Notes: generated by a model not told the origin, from the sequence alone. 64,000 nt of DNA from Myxococcus stipitatus (GCF_021412625.1 NZ_JAKCFI010000013.1:124001-188000), one strand, 5' to 3'; shown: positions 1 to 8,413, numbered from the stretch's first letter. Translations and numbers: made by a program.

Positions 1-530
1 CCGATTTCGATTCGACTCCCGGCGTTGCCGTTCGAAGGGAGCCGGCTCGTCGTCCCCGTGGTCGGAAGACCGGGGTTGATGACCAGATCGATGGTCGAGT
101 AGGGCGGACGGGGCGGACAATTGGGATCCGCCTCGCACGGGTGGGGGGCGAGCTGGAACGAGAACCTCAGCGACAGGTCATTGAAGTTGGCGATCGCCTC
201 CGTGAGCTGGAGGCGGACGCTCGTGGGGATGTTCGACGCGGGGCGGATGATGATCTCCCCGATGTCGGCCGAGACCATGTTGATGGTGCGGTAGTGTTCC
301 TGGCTGTCGTTGCCAACCTGGAGCATCTCTCGCGAGGCCGTGAGGCTCACCTCGGCGTCACCTCCGACGTAGACGGCGCCATGGGCAACCTGGATTTCGC
401 TCGCCGGGAATCCGGCGGCCAGGAGATTCTCGATGATCTCCTCCGAGGGGGTGGAGACGGTGGCGTCGCCACCACAGCCGAGCATCCAACCGCTGAACAT
501 CAGTGCCAATCCTATCGTTCGCCTGGACAT
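1..530 (-). CDS. Secreted M57-type (HEIGH) metalloprotease, N-terminal part, cut by window edge
   Basis: This is the first 176 codons of a minus-strand gene whose 3' end lies left of the window. The start ATG at 530 is preceded by GAGGAG about 5 nt away. The N-terminus has a short lipoprotein-like signal ending in MLGCGG. It is followed by a segment resembling myxobacterial dual-action HEIGH peptidases (M57): EEIIENLLAAGFP, HGAVYVGGDAEVSL, TASREMLQVG and a later EAIANFNDLSLRF stretch. In that family these precede a zinc-binding HE(L/I)GH motif about 200 residues in, which is outside the window, so catalytic competence cannot be judged. Probably a secreted or surface protease. The family call rests on my recollection of related sequences. 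Confidence 0.7.
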   Translation of the reverse strand, partial: MSRRTIGLALMFSGWMLGCGGDATVSTPSEEIIENLLAAGFPASEIQVAHGAVYVGGDAEVSLTASREMLQVGNDSQEHYRTINMVSADIGEIIIRPASNIPTSVRLQLTEAIANFNDLSLRFSFQLAPHPCEADPNCPPRPPYSTIDLVINPGLPTTGTTSRLPSNGNAGSRIEI

Positions 531-724
531 CGCATCTCCTCGTCGTGTTGCGTGGTCGTGTTGTTCGGGGACGTCGACAGTCCTGTTCGCGTCGGAGCGA
601 CAGTCCGGAGGAGAGCCATTCCGTTGGAACAGGGCCGCGAACGCCAGACTCGTTCAATGCGACACGCGTGACAATTCGCTAGGATTAGGGAGGGTGTCGA
701 CGGAGCAACGAGCGCGGAGGTCTC

Positions 725-1516
725 ATGAACGGTACCCATCTTCGGAGCTCTCAAGTGCGTGAGCTGGTGCGTCTGATCAACGAGGCTCACGGGTTGCCGG
801 CTGGACACGGGGCGCGTCCTCGGCACCTGCTCTCCGGGCTGTGTCGCATCCTCGGGTCGGATGCGGCGGTCTGCGTCAGGGAAGAGGACTTCAGGCCGGA
901 TGGCACTGGCGCCTTCAAGGCCACCGTCCTCGCTGGGTGGGGTGATGACAGGTTGTCCGCGGTGGAGTCGCTCCAGCGGATGGGCAGTGGCTGCAATCCC
1001 GCCATCCGCTCATTGATGGAGCACCGTCCGGTCCCGGGGGGCGTCGTCACGGCGATGCGCCGGGAGTTGGTGGGAGACCGCGCGTGGTACTCCGCGCCGT
1101 ATGTCGAACATCACCTGCTGCCGACGGGGCTCGATGACTCGGTGTACTCGGGGCGGTGGTCGGAACTGCCGGGCGTGGTGCAGGGCATCGGCGTCCACCG
1201 GGCGCGGGGCGGGCGGCCCTTCGACGCGGAGGACCGCGAGCTGTTGCACCTGTTCCACTCCGAATGCTGGGCCTTGCTCGGTCCAGCGGAGCATGGCGAG
1301 GGTCACACCCCGGACGCCAGGCTCGCCCCTCGGGAACGGCAGACCCTGGCGCTGATCCTCGAGGGGCTCGGGGACAAGGAGATCGCGGCGCGGATGGGAA
1401 TCAGTCGCTTCACCGTGAATCAATACACGAAGTCTCTCTACAAGTGTTTCGGAGTCCGGTCCCGGGCGGCGCTCATCGCGCTGGTGCTCGGCCAGCGGCC
1501 GAGGGGAAGGGCTTGA
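725..1516 (+). CDS. LuxR-family transcriptional regulator
   Basis: A 263-residue protein. The last ~65 residues form a LuxR-type helix-turn-helix: LAPRERQTLALILEGL, then GDKEIAARMGISRFTVNQY and a recognition-helix tail. The first ~190 residues resemble the GAF-like sensory region of myxobacterial LuxR proteins but carry no motif I can assign to a ligand. There is no receiver aspartate and no acyl-homoserine lactone binding signature, so it is neither a clear response regulator nor a clear quorum regulator. GCGGAGG precedes the ATG by 6 nt. It is transcribed away from the upstream protease gene and toward a secreted protein gene, which could be a target. Confidence 0.85.
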   Translation: MNGTHLRSSQVRELVRLINEAHGLPAGHGARPRHLLSGLCRILGSDAAVCVREEDFRPDGTGAFKATVLAGWGDDRLSAVESLQRMGSGCNPAIRSLMEHRPVPGGVVTAMRRELVGDRAWYSAPYVEHHLLPTGLDDSVYSGRWSELPGVVQGIGVHRARGGRPFDAEDRELLHLFHSECWALLGPAEHGEGHTPDARLAPRERQTLALILEGLGDKEIAARMGISRFTVNQYTKSLYKCFGVRSRAALIALVLGQRPRGRA

Positions 1517-1628
1517 GGCCTCGGGGGGGGCCGGGTCCATGGCGGGGTCGCGTCTGTCGTCCGCTTTGCACCGCGCACCGTGCATGAGATGGTCGGCCCG
1601 GGTCGCCGACTGCTTGGGGGAGAACGCG

Positions 1629-2630
1629 ATGACGGGAACGATGCTCATGGATTGCAGCCCTTCACCGACGAGCCGTTTCCGGTGGGGGCCCTCCTGGCTC
1701 CGCCGTGGGGTGGGTCGCCTCGTGCTGCTACCCATGCTCGTCCTCGCGATTCCGTTGCCCGGCGCCGCGCAGCCGACACCGTCCACGCCTGCTGGCAAGG
1801 GAGGGGGAGACGCGGGGACGGTGGCTCCGGCGGCGCCACCTCCGAAACCCTTCGTCTGCCCGGCGAAGCGCCGCGTCACGATGTCCCCCCAGGTGTTGAA
1901 GAAGCAGCTGCGCGCCGCGACGAAGGCCACCGAAGTGAAGAAGCTCCTCGCGCCACTGCAGCTCGGGCTCAGGTGGAGCGATGCGGAGGCCTGCGTGGAG
2001 GAGAGCGCCCCCGCGGAAGTGGTGCTCGATGTCTTCCGCGCCCGCATCCTGTCCGCGGACACGGAGGATTTCGTTCTCCAGGCCAGGGGCGTGGTCTGTG
2101 GCAGCCTGCCCATGCTCGCTGGCGTGGTGCTTCATCCGCTCGCGGAGAAGGGCGTCTATTGCCTGACGGAGATGCCCTTCCTGCCTGGGATGGAGACGTC
2201 GTATTCGAACTACCCGCCCAAGGTCGTCTTCGCGTTCGAGAACCTCACCGAACCCGTGCGCCAGGTCTTCAGGGTCGACTTCCACCAGGAGTCCACCCGC
2301 TCGGAAGACTCCGCGATTTCATATTGGGAGGCGCGAGAGGGCACCCTGGAGGAGATCTTCAAGTTGGAGTCACAGTCCGGCGTTTCCTTCACGTTCAGCA
2401 CCTCCTCCGACGTGAGTGTCAGCGCGGAGGGGAAGGAGTTCCCTCGCCAGCTCCGGCTCAAGGAGTCGGTTCGGAACTGTGGGCGGGAGATCACGCTGCC
2501 GTCCGGGGCCGTGGAACACGACAACGAGTGCTCCGAGGCCTCGAACGAGGCGCTCTATTGCTACAAGCGCACGGCGCCTGATGCTCCCGCCTCCTACGAG
2601 AAGTGCTGGGAGCGCCGCTCCCTCGAGTGA
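1629..2630 (+). CDS. Secreted protein of unknown function
   Basis: A 333-residue product, using ATG 1629 with GGGGGAG 6 nt upstream; an in-frame start at 1539 would add 30 residues before the signal peptide and looks less likely. The N-terminus has an Arg-rich stretch, then a hydrophobic core (LVLLPMLVLAIPLPGAA) typical of a signal peptide ending near AAQ. A short Pro/Ala/Gly linker follows, then a ~280-residue domain with eight or so cysteines, suggesting disulfides outside the cytoplasm. I do not recognise the family. It follows the LuxR gene by 112 nt and converges on a small lipoprotein gene 47 nt downstream. Confidence 0.7.
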   Translation: MTGTMLMDCSPSPTSRFRWGPSWLRRGVGRLVLLPMLVLAIPLPGAAQPTPSTPAGKGGGDAGTVAPAAPPPKPFVCPAKRRVTMSPQVLKKQLRAATKATEVKKLLAPLQLGLRWSDAEACVEESAPAEVVLDVFRARILSADTEDFVLQARGVVCGSLPMLAGVVLHPLAEKGVYCLTEMPFLPGMETSYSNYPPKVVFAFENLTEPVRQVFRVDFHQESTRSEDSAISYWEAREGTLEEIFKLESQSGVSFTFSTSSDVSVSAEGKEFPRQLRLKESVRNCGREITLPSGAVEHDNECSEASNEALYCYKRTAPDAPASYEKCWERRSLE

Positions 2631-2677
2631 GCCGCTCCTGGCGACGAAAGGAGGACGCTCCTCCTGGAGTCACGCGC

Positions 2678-3049
2678 TCAGAGTCGGGTGACCGCCGCGC
2701 GCTTGATCCAGCCGATGCCATCCTCCGCCGACGTGGTGGTGACCGCGAGGAACTCGACGTTCTCGCTTTCATTGTACCAGGTCCAATCGCAGCCACTTCC
2801 GGTGACGATGTCGTCCCGGTACTTGTGCTTCAGCAGGGGAGACCCCTGGGTGGGCTTCTCCCAGACGCCCGCCGCGCTCCAGATGACCAGGTATTTGCAG
2901 GTGACCGAGGCCGAGACTGGCCGGTCCGTACCTTGATCGGACGCTTGGGGCACGGAAGCCTCGTCCTGCGTGGCAGGGATTTCGTCGACACCCTCACCAC
3001 AACCCATGACCAGCAGTGACGCAGACACGACCGCAATGGCAAATCGCAT
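2678..3049 (-). CDS. Small lipoprotein of unknown function, SH3-like
   Basis: 123 residues starting at ATG 3049, with AGGAGAGG 6 nt upstream. The signal ends in a lipobox-like LLVMGC, so it is probably lipid-anchored. The mature part, after a Glu/Ala/Ser-rich tether, is a ~75-residue domain with the look of a small beta-barrel (KYLVIWSAAGVWEKP, LLKHKYRDDIV, FLAVTTTSAEDGIGWI). This is the pattern of bacterial SH3-type domains that end in a G-W-I segment. Two cysteines remain after the lipidated one. No enzymatic motif was found. The long upstream gap (3050-3271) is shared with the divergent methyltransferase gene. Confidence 0.72.
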   Translation of the reverse strand: MRFAIAVVSASLLVMGCGEGVDEIPATQDEASVPQASDQGTDRPVSASVTCKYLVIWSAAGVWEKPTQGSPLLKHKYRDDIVTGSGCDWTWYNESENVEFLAVTTTSAEDGIGWIKRAAVTRL

Positions 3050-3271
3050 GCAATGCCTCTCCTGTGGAGTGTGGAGGCATCGTGCCACAAGTTGCCTCAG
3101 GCAATCAATTCTGGGTTTGGGTGGTGATGTTGATTTTCGAGTGTTCGGGGCTGGCGAGGTGAATGGAGGCGCCGGAAGGCGCGCCGATGCGACCTGAATC
3201 CCCGCTCTCCCATTCCCAGCGTCCCGGACGCATCCTCTGTTCACGCATCGCTCTCGCGGAGGACAGACGAC

Positions 3272-4009
3272 ATGGCCCACGACCACGCTTCCCATCGCCA
3301 CCATCCCATGCCCCTGGGCTTCGGGCCCGAGCGGGCCGCCCACTATGACGCCCAGGCAGCCGTCAACCTCGCTGGCTTCTCCGCCGTGTACGAGCTGGGC
3401 GCCAGCGCGCTGACGGCCCGCCTCGCGGGCCGGGACGCCGCGTCACTGCTCTTCGTGGGGCTGGGGACGGGGGCGGAGCTGGTGCCCTACACGCGCTTCG
3501 GCGTGCCGGGCTGGCACTTCACCGGGGTCGAGCCCTCCGACGCGATGCTCGCCGTCGCCCGGTCGCGCCTGGAGTCCGAGGGGTTGCTCCCACGCACGCG
3601 GTTGCACCTGGGGGAGCTGCGGACCCTGCCCTCGGGCCCGCCGTTCGATGGCGCCCAGATGATGGGCGTCCTCCACCACGTGGAAGGGGAGGCGTCCCGC
3701 CTCGCGCTGCTCGAGGAGGTCGCCCGGAGACTGATGCCTGGCGCTCCCCTGGTCGTGGGATGCCGCGTCGGCATGGACCCCGAGCTGTCGACTGTGGAGG
3801 TGCAGCGCCTGCGCGCGTTCGGCGTGTCGGAGGAGGACCTGGAGCGACGCCGCAAGCACCTGGCGGAGCTGCGGCCCATCGAGTCCGACGCCGCCCTGTT
3901 CACGATGCTCGCGAAGGCAGGGTTCGTGGCGCCACGAACCCTCTTCGTCTCGCTCCAGTTCAAGGTCTTCCTCGTCCGCCTCGAGCCGGGCCCAGAGAAG
4001 GCGTCCTAG
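3272..4009 (+). CDS. Class I SAM-dependent methyltransferase
   Basis: 245 residues. The Rossmann-type SAM-binding motif I is at about residues 51-60 (LLFVGLGTGAEL), followed by an acidic motif II region (FTGVEPSDAML). The post-motif segment QMMGVLHHVEGE resembles the motif IV of small-molecule methyltransferases related to UbiE/BioC. A His-rich N-terminus (HDHASHRHHPMP) precedes a YDAQA motif common in such enzymes. The substrate cannot be read from sequence. GGAGGAC lies 7 nt before the ATG. The stop is inside a GC-rich hairpin shared with the convergent downstream lipoprotein gene. Confidence 0.83.
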   Translation: MAHDHASHRHHPMPLGFGPERAAHYDAQAAVNLAGFSAVYELGASALTARLAGRDAASLLFVGLGTGAELVPYTRFGVPGWHFTGVEPSDAMLAVARSRLESEGLLPRTRLHLGELRTLPSGPPFDGAQMMGVLHHVEGEASRLALLEEVARRLMPGAPLVVGCRVGMDPELSTVEVQRLRAFGVSEEDLERRRKHLAELRPIESDAALFTMLAKAGFVAPRTLFVSLQFKVFLVRLEPGPEKAS

Positions 4010-4028
4010 CCCCCGCCCGAATGGGGGC
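4009..4028. terminator. Hairpin between convergent genes
   Basis: GCCCCC (4009-4014) pairs with GGGGGC (4023-4028) around an 8-nt loop, between the stop codons of two convergent genes. There is no U-tract, as is usual for such GC-rich DNA. It could serve both strands. Confidence 0.4.
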
Positions 4029-4035
4029 GAGCGCG

Positions 4036-4656
4036 CTACGGGGTGTAGAGGTACGCCTGGTTGAGGACGAGGTTCCCACCGAACGGGTCCGTCGCGGGGA
4101 CGGAGTCGATGCGCTGATAGGCACCGAAGTTCTGGTAGAAGTGCGTGTAGCAGAGCGTCGGCGTGCAGGACTGGAGACTGCCGGGGTGCACCCCCGAGTA
4201 CAGGCTCCGGACCCGCCCCGCCCAGGTGAGGAAGATCGGCGGAACGTAGAGATAGAGCACGGTGCCCAGATCCAACCAGGCGTAGTTCGCGCCGACCTGC
4301 TTGTAGAGACAGAGCTGGCGTCCGGTCTGGTTGGTTCCCGCGAACAGCCACAGGCTGGAGCCGGCGCACCCCGAGTCGATGAGCAGGTCGTCCAGGTCCT
4401 GCTGGGAGACGCCGCTCCTCAGCTTCCGGACATATTCGTCCCGCAGGGCGAGCTGCGCTCGCTGTTCCTCCACCGTGATGGAGGTCGTCTCCGTGACGAG
4501 GCTCCCGTCAGGCAGCTCGCGGACGATGGTCTGCTCGACGCGCTCCTGGGGCGTCTCGAGGGGGGCCTCTGGCGCCGGCTCCTCGTCGAGGGGCCCTCCA
4601 CACCCCATCAACAGTCCGACCACGCCAATCCAACACCACGGGCTCGAGCGCTTCAT
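4036..4656 (-). CDS. Lipoprotein of unknown function, possible beta/gamma-crystallin-like domain
   Basis: 206 residues from ATG 4656, with AGGAGAG 6 nt upstream. The signal peptide ends in GLLMGC, a lipobox. Next comes a Pro/Glu-rich tether, then a charged helical stretch (about 45-90) that mentions no known fold. The last ~110 residues carry four cysteines and repeated aromatic strands: LWLFAGTNQTGRQLCLY, AWLDLG, WAGRVRSLYSG. The G-x-x-L-C-L-Y / R-V-R-S-L pattern is reminiscent of beta/gamma-crystallin or I36-type inhibitor domains, but the match is only suggestive. Probably on the cell surface or in the periplasm. Confidence 0.7.
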   Translation of the reverse strand: MKRSSPWCWIGVVGLLMGCGGPLDEEPAPEAPLETPQERVEQTIVRELPDGSLVTETTSITVEEQRAQLALRDEYVRKLRSGVSQQDLDDLLIDSGCAGSSLWLFAGTNQTGRQLCLYKQVGANYAWLDLGTVLYLYVPPIFLTWAGRVRSLYSGVHPGSLQSCTPTLCYTHFYQNFGAYQRIDSVPATDPFGGNLVLNQAYLYTP

Positions 4657-4784
4657 GTCGACTCTCCTGTCGTGAGGATGCGCGAGCGGCGGACACACGG
4701 GCTTCGTGGATTCTCCGTGGGTCGTATCTGGGTTGCAATTGTGGTTCGTGTAGGGGATTGCCCGTAGGGGTGATGCTCCGACCT

Positions 4785-5525
4785 TCAGCTCCCGCCGCCG
4801 AACAGGCCCAGCTGCTCCACCGGGCCCATGGGCGGGACGGGGCTGTCGTCCGCGGGGAGCTCGCGGCGCGCGGGCGGGGCCGGGGTGGGCTTGGGGCGTG
4901 GCGGAGGGGCTTCGGGCGGCGGAGGGGGCGGGGGGCGTTGGAGGACGTACTGCTCCGGACGCCAGATGCCGTCCCGGGCCATCCGGACGCGCTCCCTCAG
5001 CTCGGGCAGCAGCTCCGGGTCCAGCGGGGCCAGGCGCGGGGCCTCGGGGGCCTCGAGCGGCTCGAACACCTGGAGCTCCTCCAGCCACCACGCCACCGTG
5101 CCCCGGCTCGACACGCCCGCCGGCTTCCACCAGGGGTCGGCGCCGAAGGAGCGGTAGTCGTTGCCCAGGGTGGACACCTCCGCCAGCCGCGCCATCGCCA
5201 CGTAGGCCCGGGCCGGCAGCACGCTGGCCCCCGGGGCCTCCAGGTCATGGCCCTTGCGCAGCCAGTCCACCGCGTCGGCGTCGTACTCGCGCGTGGCGTA
5301 GATGGCCAACCAGCAGCCCATCAACTCCGGGGGCGGGTGCAGCGGGTGCCGGCGCGCGGGCATGCCCTGACGCGCGGGCTCGTGGTCGTGCACGAAGACA
5401 TTCCACATGCCGTGGTGCGTGAGCGCCCAGGTCCACGGGCGGGCGAGCGGGAAGTGGAACACCCCCGTCCCCCGGCTCGTGTACCGGTAGGGCCCGGCGA
5501 AGTTGAGGCTTCGGACGTCCTGCAT
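4785..5525 (-). CDS. ASCH-like domain protein with proline-rich tail
   Basis: 246 residues from ATG 5525 (GAGGAG 9 nt upstream). Residues ~20-160 match the layout of ASCH-superfamily domains: LARPWTWALTHHGMWNV at the start, PPPELMGCWLAIYATREYD in the middle, then ARAYVAMARLAEV and a terminal TVAWWLEELQVFEP. ASCH domains are PUA-like folds linked to nucleic acid or modified-nucleotide binding; the ligand here is unknown. The C-terminal ~60 residues are a Pro-rich low-complexity tail (a run of prolines, then PPRPKPTPAPP) ending in GLFGGGS, which may be a flexible binding arm. It stands alone on the minus strand. Confidence 0.7.
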   Translation of the reverse strand: MQDVRSLNFAGPYRYTSRGTGVFHFPLARPWTWALTHHGMWNVFVHDHEPARQGMPARRHPLHPPPELMGCWLAIYATREYDADAVDWLRKGHDLEAPGASVLPARAYVAMARLAEVSTLGNDYRSFGADPWWKPAGVSSRGTVAWWLEELQVFEPLEAPEAPRLAPLDPELLPELRERVRMARDGIWRPEQYVLQRPPPPPPPEAPPPRPKPTPAPPARRELPADDSPVPPMGPVEQLGLFGGGS

Positions 5526-5612
5526 CCACGGCTCCTCGCGGCATGTCCGCGCGACGCTCCGCACCTTAGCGCCCGGGGCCCACGCGCCAAGGAACCGGCC
5601 GGCGGCTCGGGG

Positions 5613-5897
5613 CTACGCGTTGCCCAGGGTCGGCTCGTGCCGGGCGACCTCCTCGTTGGCGCGCACCAGGTAGCCCAGCAGCATGAGCGAGGAGATCTCC
5701 TCCAGCACCTGGGCGCGGACCGCCTCGGGGACCAGCGGCGCCAGCTCGTTCAGGAGCCCCTCCGTGTACGTCTCCAGCACTCCGGGCAGCTCGGTGCCCG
5801 CATGGTTCTCCACCAGGGCCTCCGCCTCCGCTTCGGTGAGGGTCTGGAGGCGCTCCAGGAACTCGATGGCGTGGTGTGTACGCTCGGCGTCGGTCAT
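5613..5897 (-). CDS. Small hypothetical protein
   Basis: 94 residues, predicted almost entirely helical and acidic. ATG 5897 is chosen because the similar-sized coding signal begins there and a TAGCAT hexamer sits 7 nt upstream; no Shine-Dalgarno sequence is seen. The reading frame remains open further upstream but overlaps the next gene with no support. No domain is recognised. It lies 30 nt from the upstream minus-strand hypothetical gene (5927-6427). Confidence 0.62.
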   Translation of the reverse strand: MTDAERTHHAIEFLERLQTLTEAEAEALVENHAGTELPGVLETYTEGLLNELAPLVPEAVRAQVLEEISSLMLLGYLVRANEEVARHEPTLGNA

Positions 5898-5904
5898 GCG
5901 CCGG

Positions 5905-5910
5905 ATGCTA
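5905..5910 (-). promoter_or_regulatory. -10-like hexamer TAGCAT, candidate leaderless start
   Basis: On the minus strand TGTG-TAGCAT is followed by only 7 nt (CCGGCGC) before the ATG at 5897. There is no ribosome binding site in between, so transcription could start at or next to the start codon. Confidence 0.4.
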
Positions 5911-5926
5911 CACAAGGTGGCGTGTT

Positions 5927-6427
5927 TCAACGTCGCAGGCCCGGCAGCAGGGGCCCGGCGCCGAACTCCGGCGTCCGCGCCAGCCGGTGCAGCGCCAGCG
6001 ACAAGAGCCCCAGCACCTCCAGCCGTGACAGCCCGCCCGGGTCCTCCCAGGCGGTGAGACCCAACCCACCGACACGGGGCGAGGCCATGTTCCTGCGCGC
6101 CGTCTCGCAGGCCTCCTTCCAGGCGCGGACCTCGACCTGACTGACCTCCCGGGTCTGGGCGAAGGGTTCGTTCAGCTCCACGGCGGACGCCTCGGCCCGC
6201 ACGGCCGCCAGCAGCCTGTCCAGCTCCTCCCGCGCCTTGACGCCCAGGCGCTCGGACCGGTGGACGAACCGCAGCGCGGCCTGGAAGCTCGGGTCGCCGG
6301 AGGACACCCGGATGCGCAGCTGCATCAGCGCGGAGGACAGGGTGTGCCGGAGCATCAGCGCCTCCGTGGACGGGACGCTCGCGCGTGACTCGGCTGCTCG
6401 CCACTGCTCATCGGACGGACCTCCCAT
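5927..6427 (-). CDS. Hypothetical protein
   Basis: 166 residues from ATG 6427. Helix-rich with many Arg/Ala/Glu: HTLSSALMQLRIRVSS, VKAREELDRLLAAVRAEASAV, EVRAWKEACETARRNMA, and a C-terminal LLSLALHRLARTP. No signal peptide, transmembrane segment or known motif is visible. A longer in-frame version to 6532 would add a Pro/Arg-rich stretch typical of non-coding GC-rich DNA and is not preferred. The start has no clear Shine-Dalgarno sequence. It lies just upstream of the 94-residue hypothetical gene on the same strand and may be co-transcribed with it. Confidence 0.55.
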   Translation of the reverse strand: MGGPSDEQWRAAESRASVPSTEALMLRHTLSSALMQLRIRVSSGDPSFQAALRFVHRSERLGVKAREELDRLLAAVRAEASAVELNEPFAQTREVSQVEVRAWKEACETARRNMASPRVGGLGLTAWEDPGGLSRLEVLGLLSLALHRLARTPEFGAGPLLPGLRR

Positions 6428-6578
6428 GAGGCGTCGACGTGGGTGGAGCGGAAGGCCTGAGTCTAACGGAAGTCGGGGCGGAGGCCGAACCGGCCACCGT
6501 CGCCCCGGGGTGGGGGCCCGTGTGCCGGGCACCCCGAGGGGAGGACGCGGCGGACGAGGCCCGCCGCGTCCGGGAGGC

Positions 6579-7103
6579 CTAGTTGGCCTCGCCGATGATG
6601 AAGCTCTCGACCTCCGCGATGCGCCCGCGCCAGTACGCGCCGCTCAGGCTCATCCGGGCGCCGGTCGACGGCGTGAGGATGCCCGCGTCCTTCAGGTGGA
6701 TGTAGGCGCGCTGGTTTCCGGTGATGGGCAGGACGTCCGCGGCGATGGCGGCCTTCTCCGCGGCCTTGAGCAGGTCCTCGCTGGGCGTCGCCGCCTCACC
6801 GCGCGACTGGATGAACTCCCCCACCTGCTTGCTCACCTCCGGGGACAGCCCGCCCTTCGCGAAGGCGGCCTCCATCTGCTTGCCGATGGCCTGGAAGTAC
6901 TCCTGCGGGGAGATGAGCTTGCCCGTCACGAGCGTGCCCCCGACGGAGAGCGTCAGGCCCACCGAATAGTCGAGCGAGTTCATGAAGGCGACGAACTGCT
7001 CGAGGAACCAGTCGCTGCGCTGGTTCTGCTGGAACGCCTCCAGGTTGAGCTTGGGGGAGTAGTTGGGGGGGAGGATCGACGCGGCGGAGGACTTCTCGGA
7101 CAT
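6579..7103 (-). CDS. GvpU-like protein
   Basis: 174 residues from ATG 7103. The core resembles the gas vesicle accessory protein GvpU of Bacillus megaterium. A beta-rich stretch (SVGLTLSVGGTLVTGKLI) is followed by SPQEYFQAI, and near the C-terminus YIHLKDAGI and YWRGRIAEVESFIIG line up with the conserved IHLKN and WRGKIAEVDGF segments I recall for GvpU. The N-terminal ~45 residues (DWFLEQFVAFMNSLDY) and an Ala-rich helical middle are also in keeping. No gvpA/F/L/N or other gas vesicle gene is in the window. The protein therefore probably has another role, since GvpU-like genes occur widely in bacteria without gas vesicles. Cytoplasmic, no signal peptide. Confidence 0.68.
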   Translation of the reverse strand: MSEKSSAASILPPNYSPKLNLEAFQQNQRSDWFLEQFVAFMNSLDYSVGLTLSVGGTLVTGKLISPQEYFQAIGKQMEAAFAKGGLSPEVSKQVGEFIQSRGEAATPSEDLLKAAEKAAIAADVLPITGNQRAYIHLKDAGILTPSTGARMSLSGAYWRGRIAEVESFIIGEAN

Positions 7104-7279
7104 CTCGGGCTCGCTCGGACGACGGGTGGAGTGCCCCTGGGACGGCCGGGGCAAGTTGCGACGATTGGGCCCCCGGAGGCTATTGCAGGTGGCTCGTGGC
7201 TTTCGAGGGGAATCCGCGGGAGCGCGACGCGGTGCGTGGTCGATGGGGGATTTGGAGGCGTGAGAGGAATTGACGGACG

Positions 7280-8413
7280 ATGGCGGGCATGGCCCCATTC
7301 TCGATGCCCTGGCGTGGTCTGTGCGCGGTGCTCGTTGGCGTGGTCCTGACGGGTTGCGAGGCTCCGCCACCCGGGGTGGAGCCGGACGAGGGGCCGGGAG
7401 ACGTGCGGGCTCCGGTCGTCGACTTCGCCGTCGGCATCTCCGACTCGGACGCGGACACGTTCACCCATCCGGCCTGGAGCGGGCTCAACGTGCGGCGCGC
7501 GCGGGCGGTCGTCCCCTACGACGTCGCGCAGCGGCCCACGACGGACGCGCGGCGACAGTCTTTCGAGGCGTGGTTGCAGGCCACGGCGGCGCGGGGCGTG
7601 GAGCCGTACGTGACGTTGGGGCCGAGCGATCGCAGCAAGGCGGCCAACGGCAAGTTCCTGGCGCCGACCGACACCGAGTTCCGCGCGGCGTTCGAGGCGT
7701 TCCACGCGACGTATCCCGCCATCACCCTGGTCGGCGCCTGGAACGAGCCCAACTTCCCCAACACCGTCCTCCAGAGCGGCGTGCCGCTGGACCAGGCGAC
7801 GTGCGCCAGCGAGGACCTGGAGTCCTGTGGTCCGCTGCGCGCGGCCTTCTACTACCGGCTGGTGGTGAGCATCTGTCCGGAGTGCACCGTGGCCGCCGGG
7901 GAGTTCGACGCCACGCCCAACGACCCGTATTGGGAGCGCTACCGCGTCTTCCTCCGGAGCCACCGCCCGAAGCTCTGGAGCGTCCACACCCACCATGACG
8001 CCAATCGCTACCAGTCCGGCGGACACCACTGCGTCCCGGGGGACCTGAGCTGCACCACGCGCACCTTCGTCGACTGGCTCGGGGGGCTCGACACGAGCTG
8101 GGACGTGGGCCACATCTGGCTGACGGAGGTGGGCGCCTTCTATCGCAACGCGGACGGGCAGGTGTTCGGCGACGCGTCGCAGCGGGACACGACGAAGTTC
8201 ATCCTCCGGCTGCCGAACATCAGCTCCCGAATCACACGCATCTACTATTACAACTACTCGAACCGCTGCTCGACGGCCGCGAACTGCGCGATGCAGGACC
8301 GGGGGCTCATCGCCCCGGAGCCGCTCGACGGCAGCGCCTTGTCCTACGACACCGCGGGGCGCCTGCGCCCGTCCTACGCGGTGATTCGCGACCGCGACAC
8401 GAACGGGCCTTGA
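7280..8413 (+). CDS. Secreted glycoside hydrolase-like lipoprotein (clan A type TIM barrel)
   Basis: 377 residues, GAGAGGA 11 nt before the ATG. The signal peptide ends in VVLTGC (Cys26), a lipobox. The mature protein looks like a (beta/alpha)8 glycosidase. A strand-end AWNEPNF gives Glu156 as the candidate acid/base, and WLTEVGAF gives Glu283 as the candidate nucleophile, the arrangement seen in clan GH-A families such as GH39/GH5. Between them is VHTHHDANRYQ, which suits a substrate-binding strand. Polysaccharide specificity cannot be inferred. Length is on the short side for GH39. It lies 57 nt upstream of the next plus-strand gene, so the two may be co-transcribed. Confidence 0.72.
   Translation: MAGMAPFSMPWRGLCAVLVGVVLTGCEAPPPGVEPDEGPGDVRAPVVDFAVGISDSDADTFTHPAWSGLNVRRARAVVPYDVAQRPTTDARRQSFEAWLQATAARGVEPYVTLGPSDRSKAANGKFLAPTDTEFRAAFEAFHATYPAITLVGAWNEPNFPNTVLQSGVPLDQATCASEDLESCGPLRAAFYYRLVVSICPECTVAAGEFDATPNDPYWERYRVFLRSHRPKLWSVHTHHDANRYQSGGHHCVPGDLSCTTRTFVDWLGGLDTSWDVGHIWLTEVGAFYRNADGQVFGDASQRDTTKFILRLPNISSRITRIYYYNYSNRCSTAANCAMQDRGLIAPEPLDGSALSYDTAGRLRPSYAVIRDRDTNGP

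Noticed and set aside
2649..2662. AGGAG/CTCCT hairpin between two convergent genes
   Set aside because: Only a 5-bp stem without a U-tract; not distinguishable from chance.
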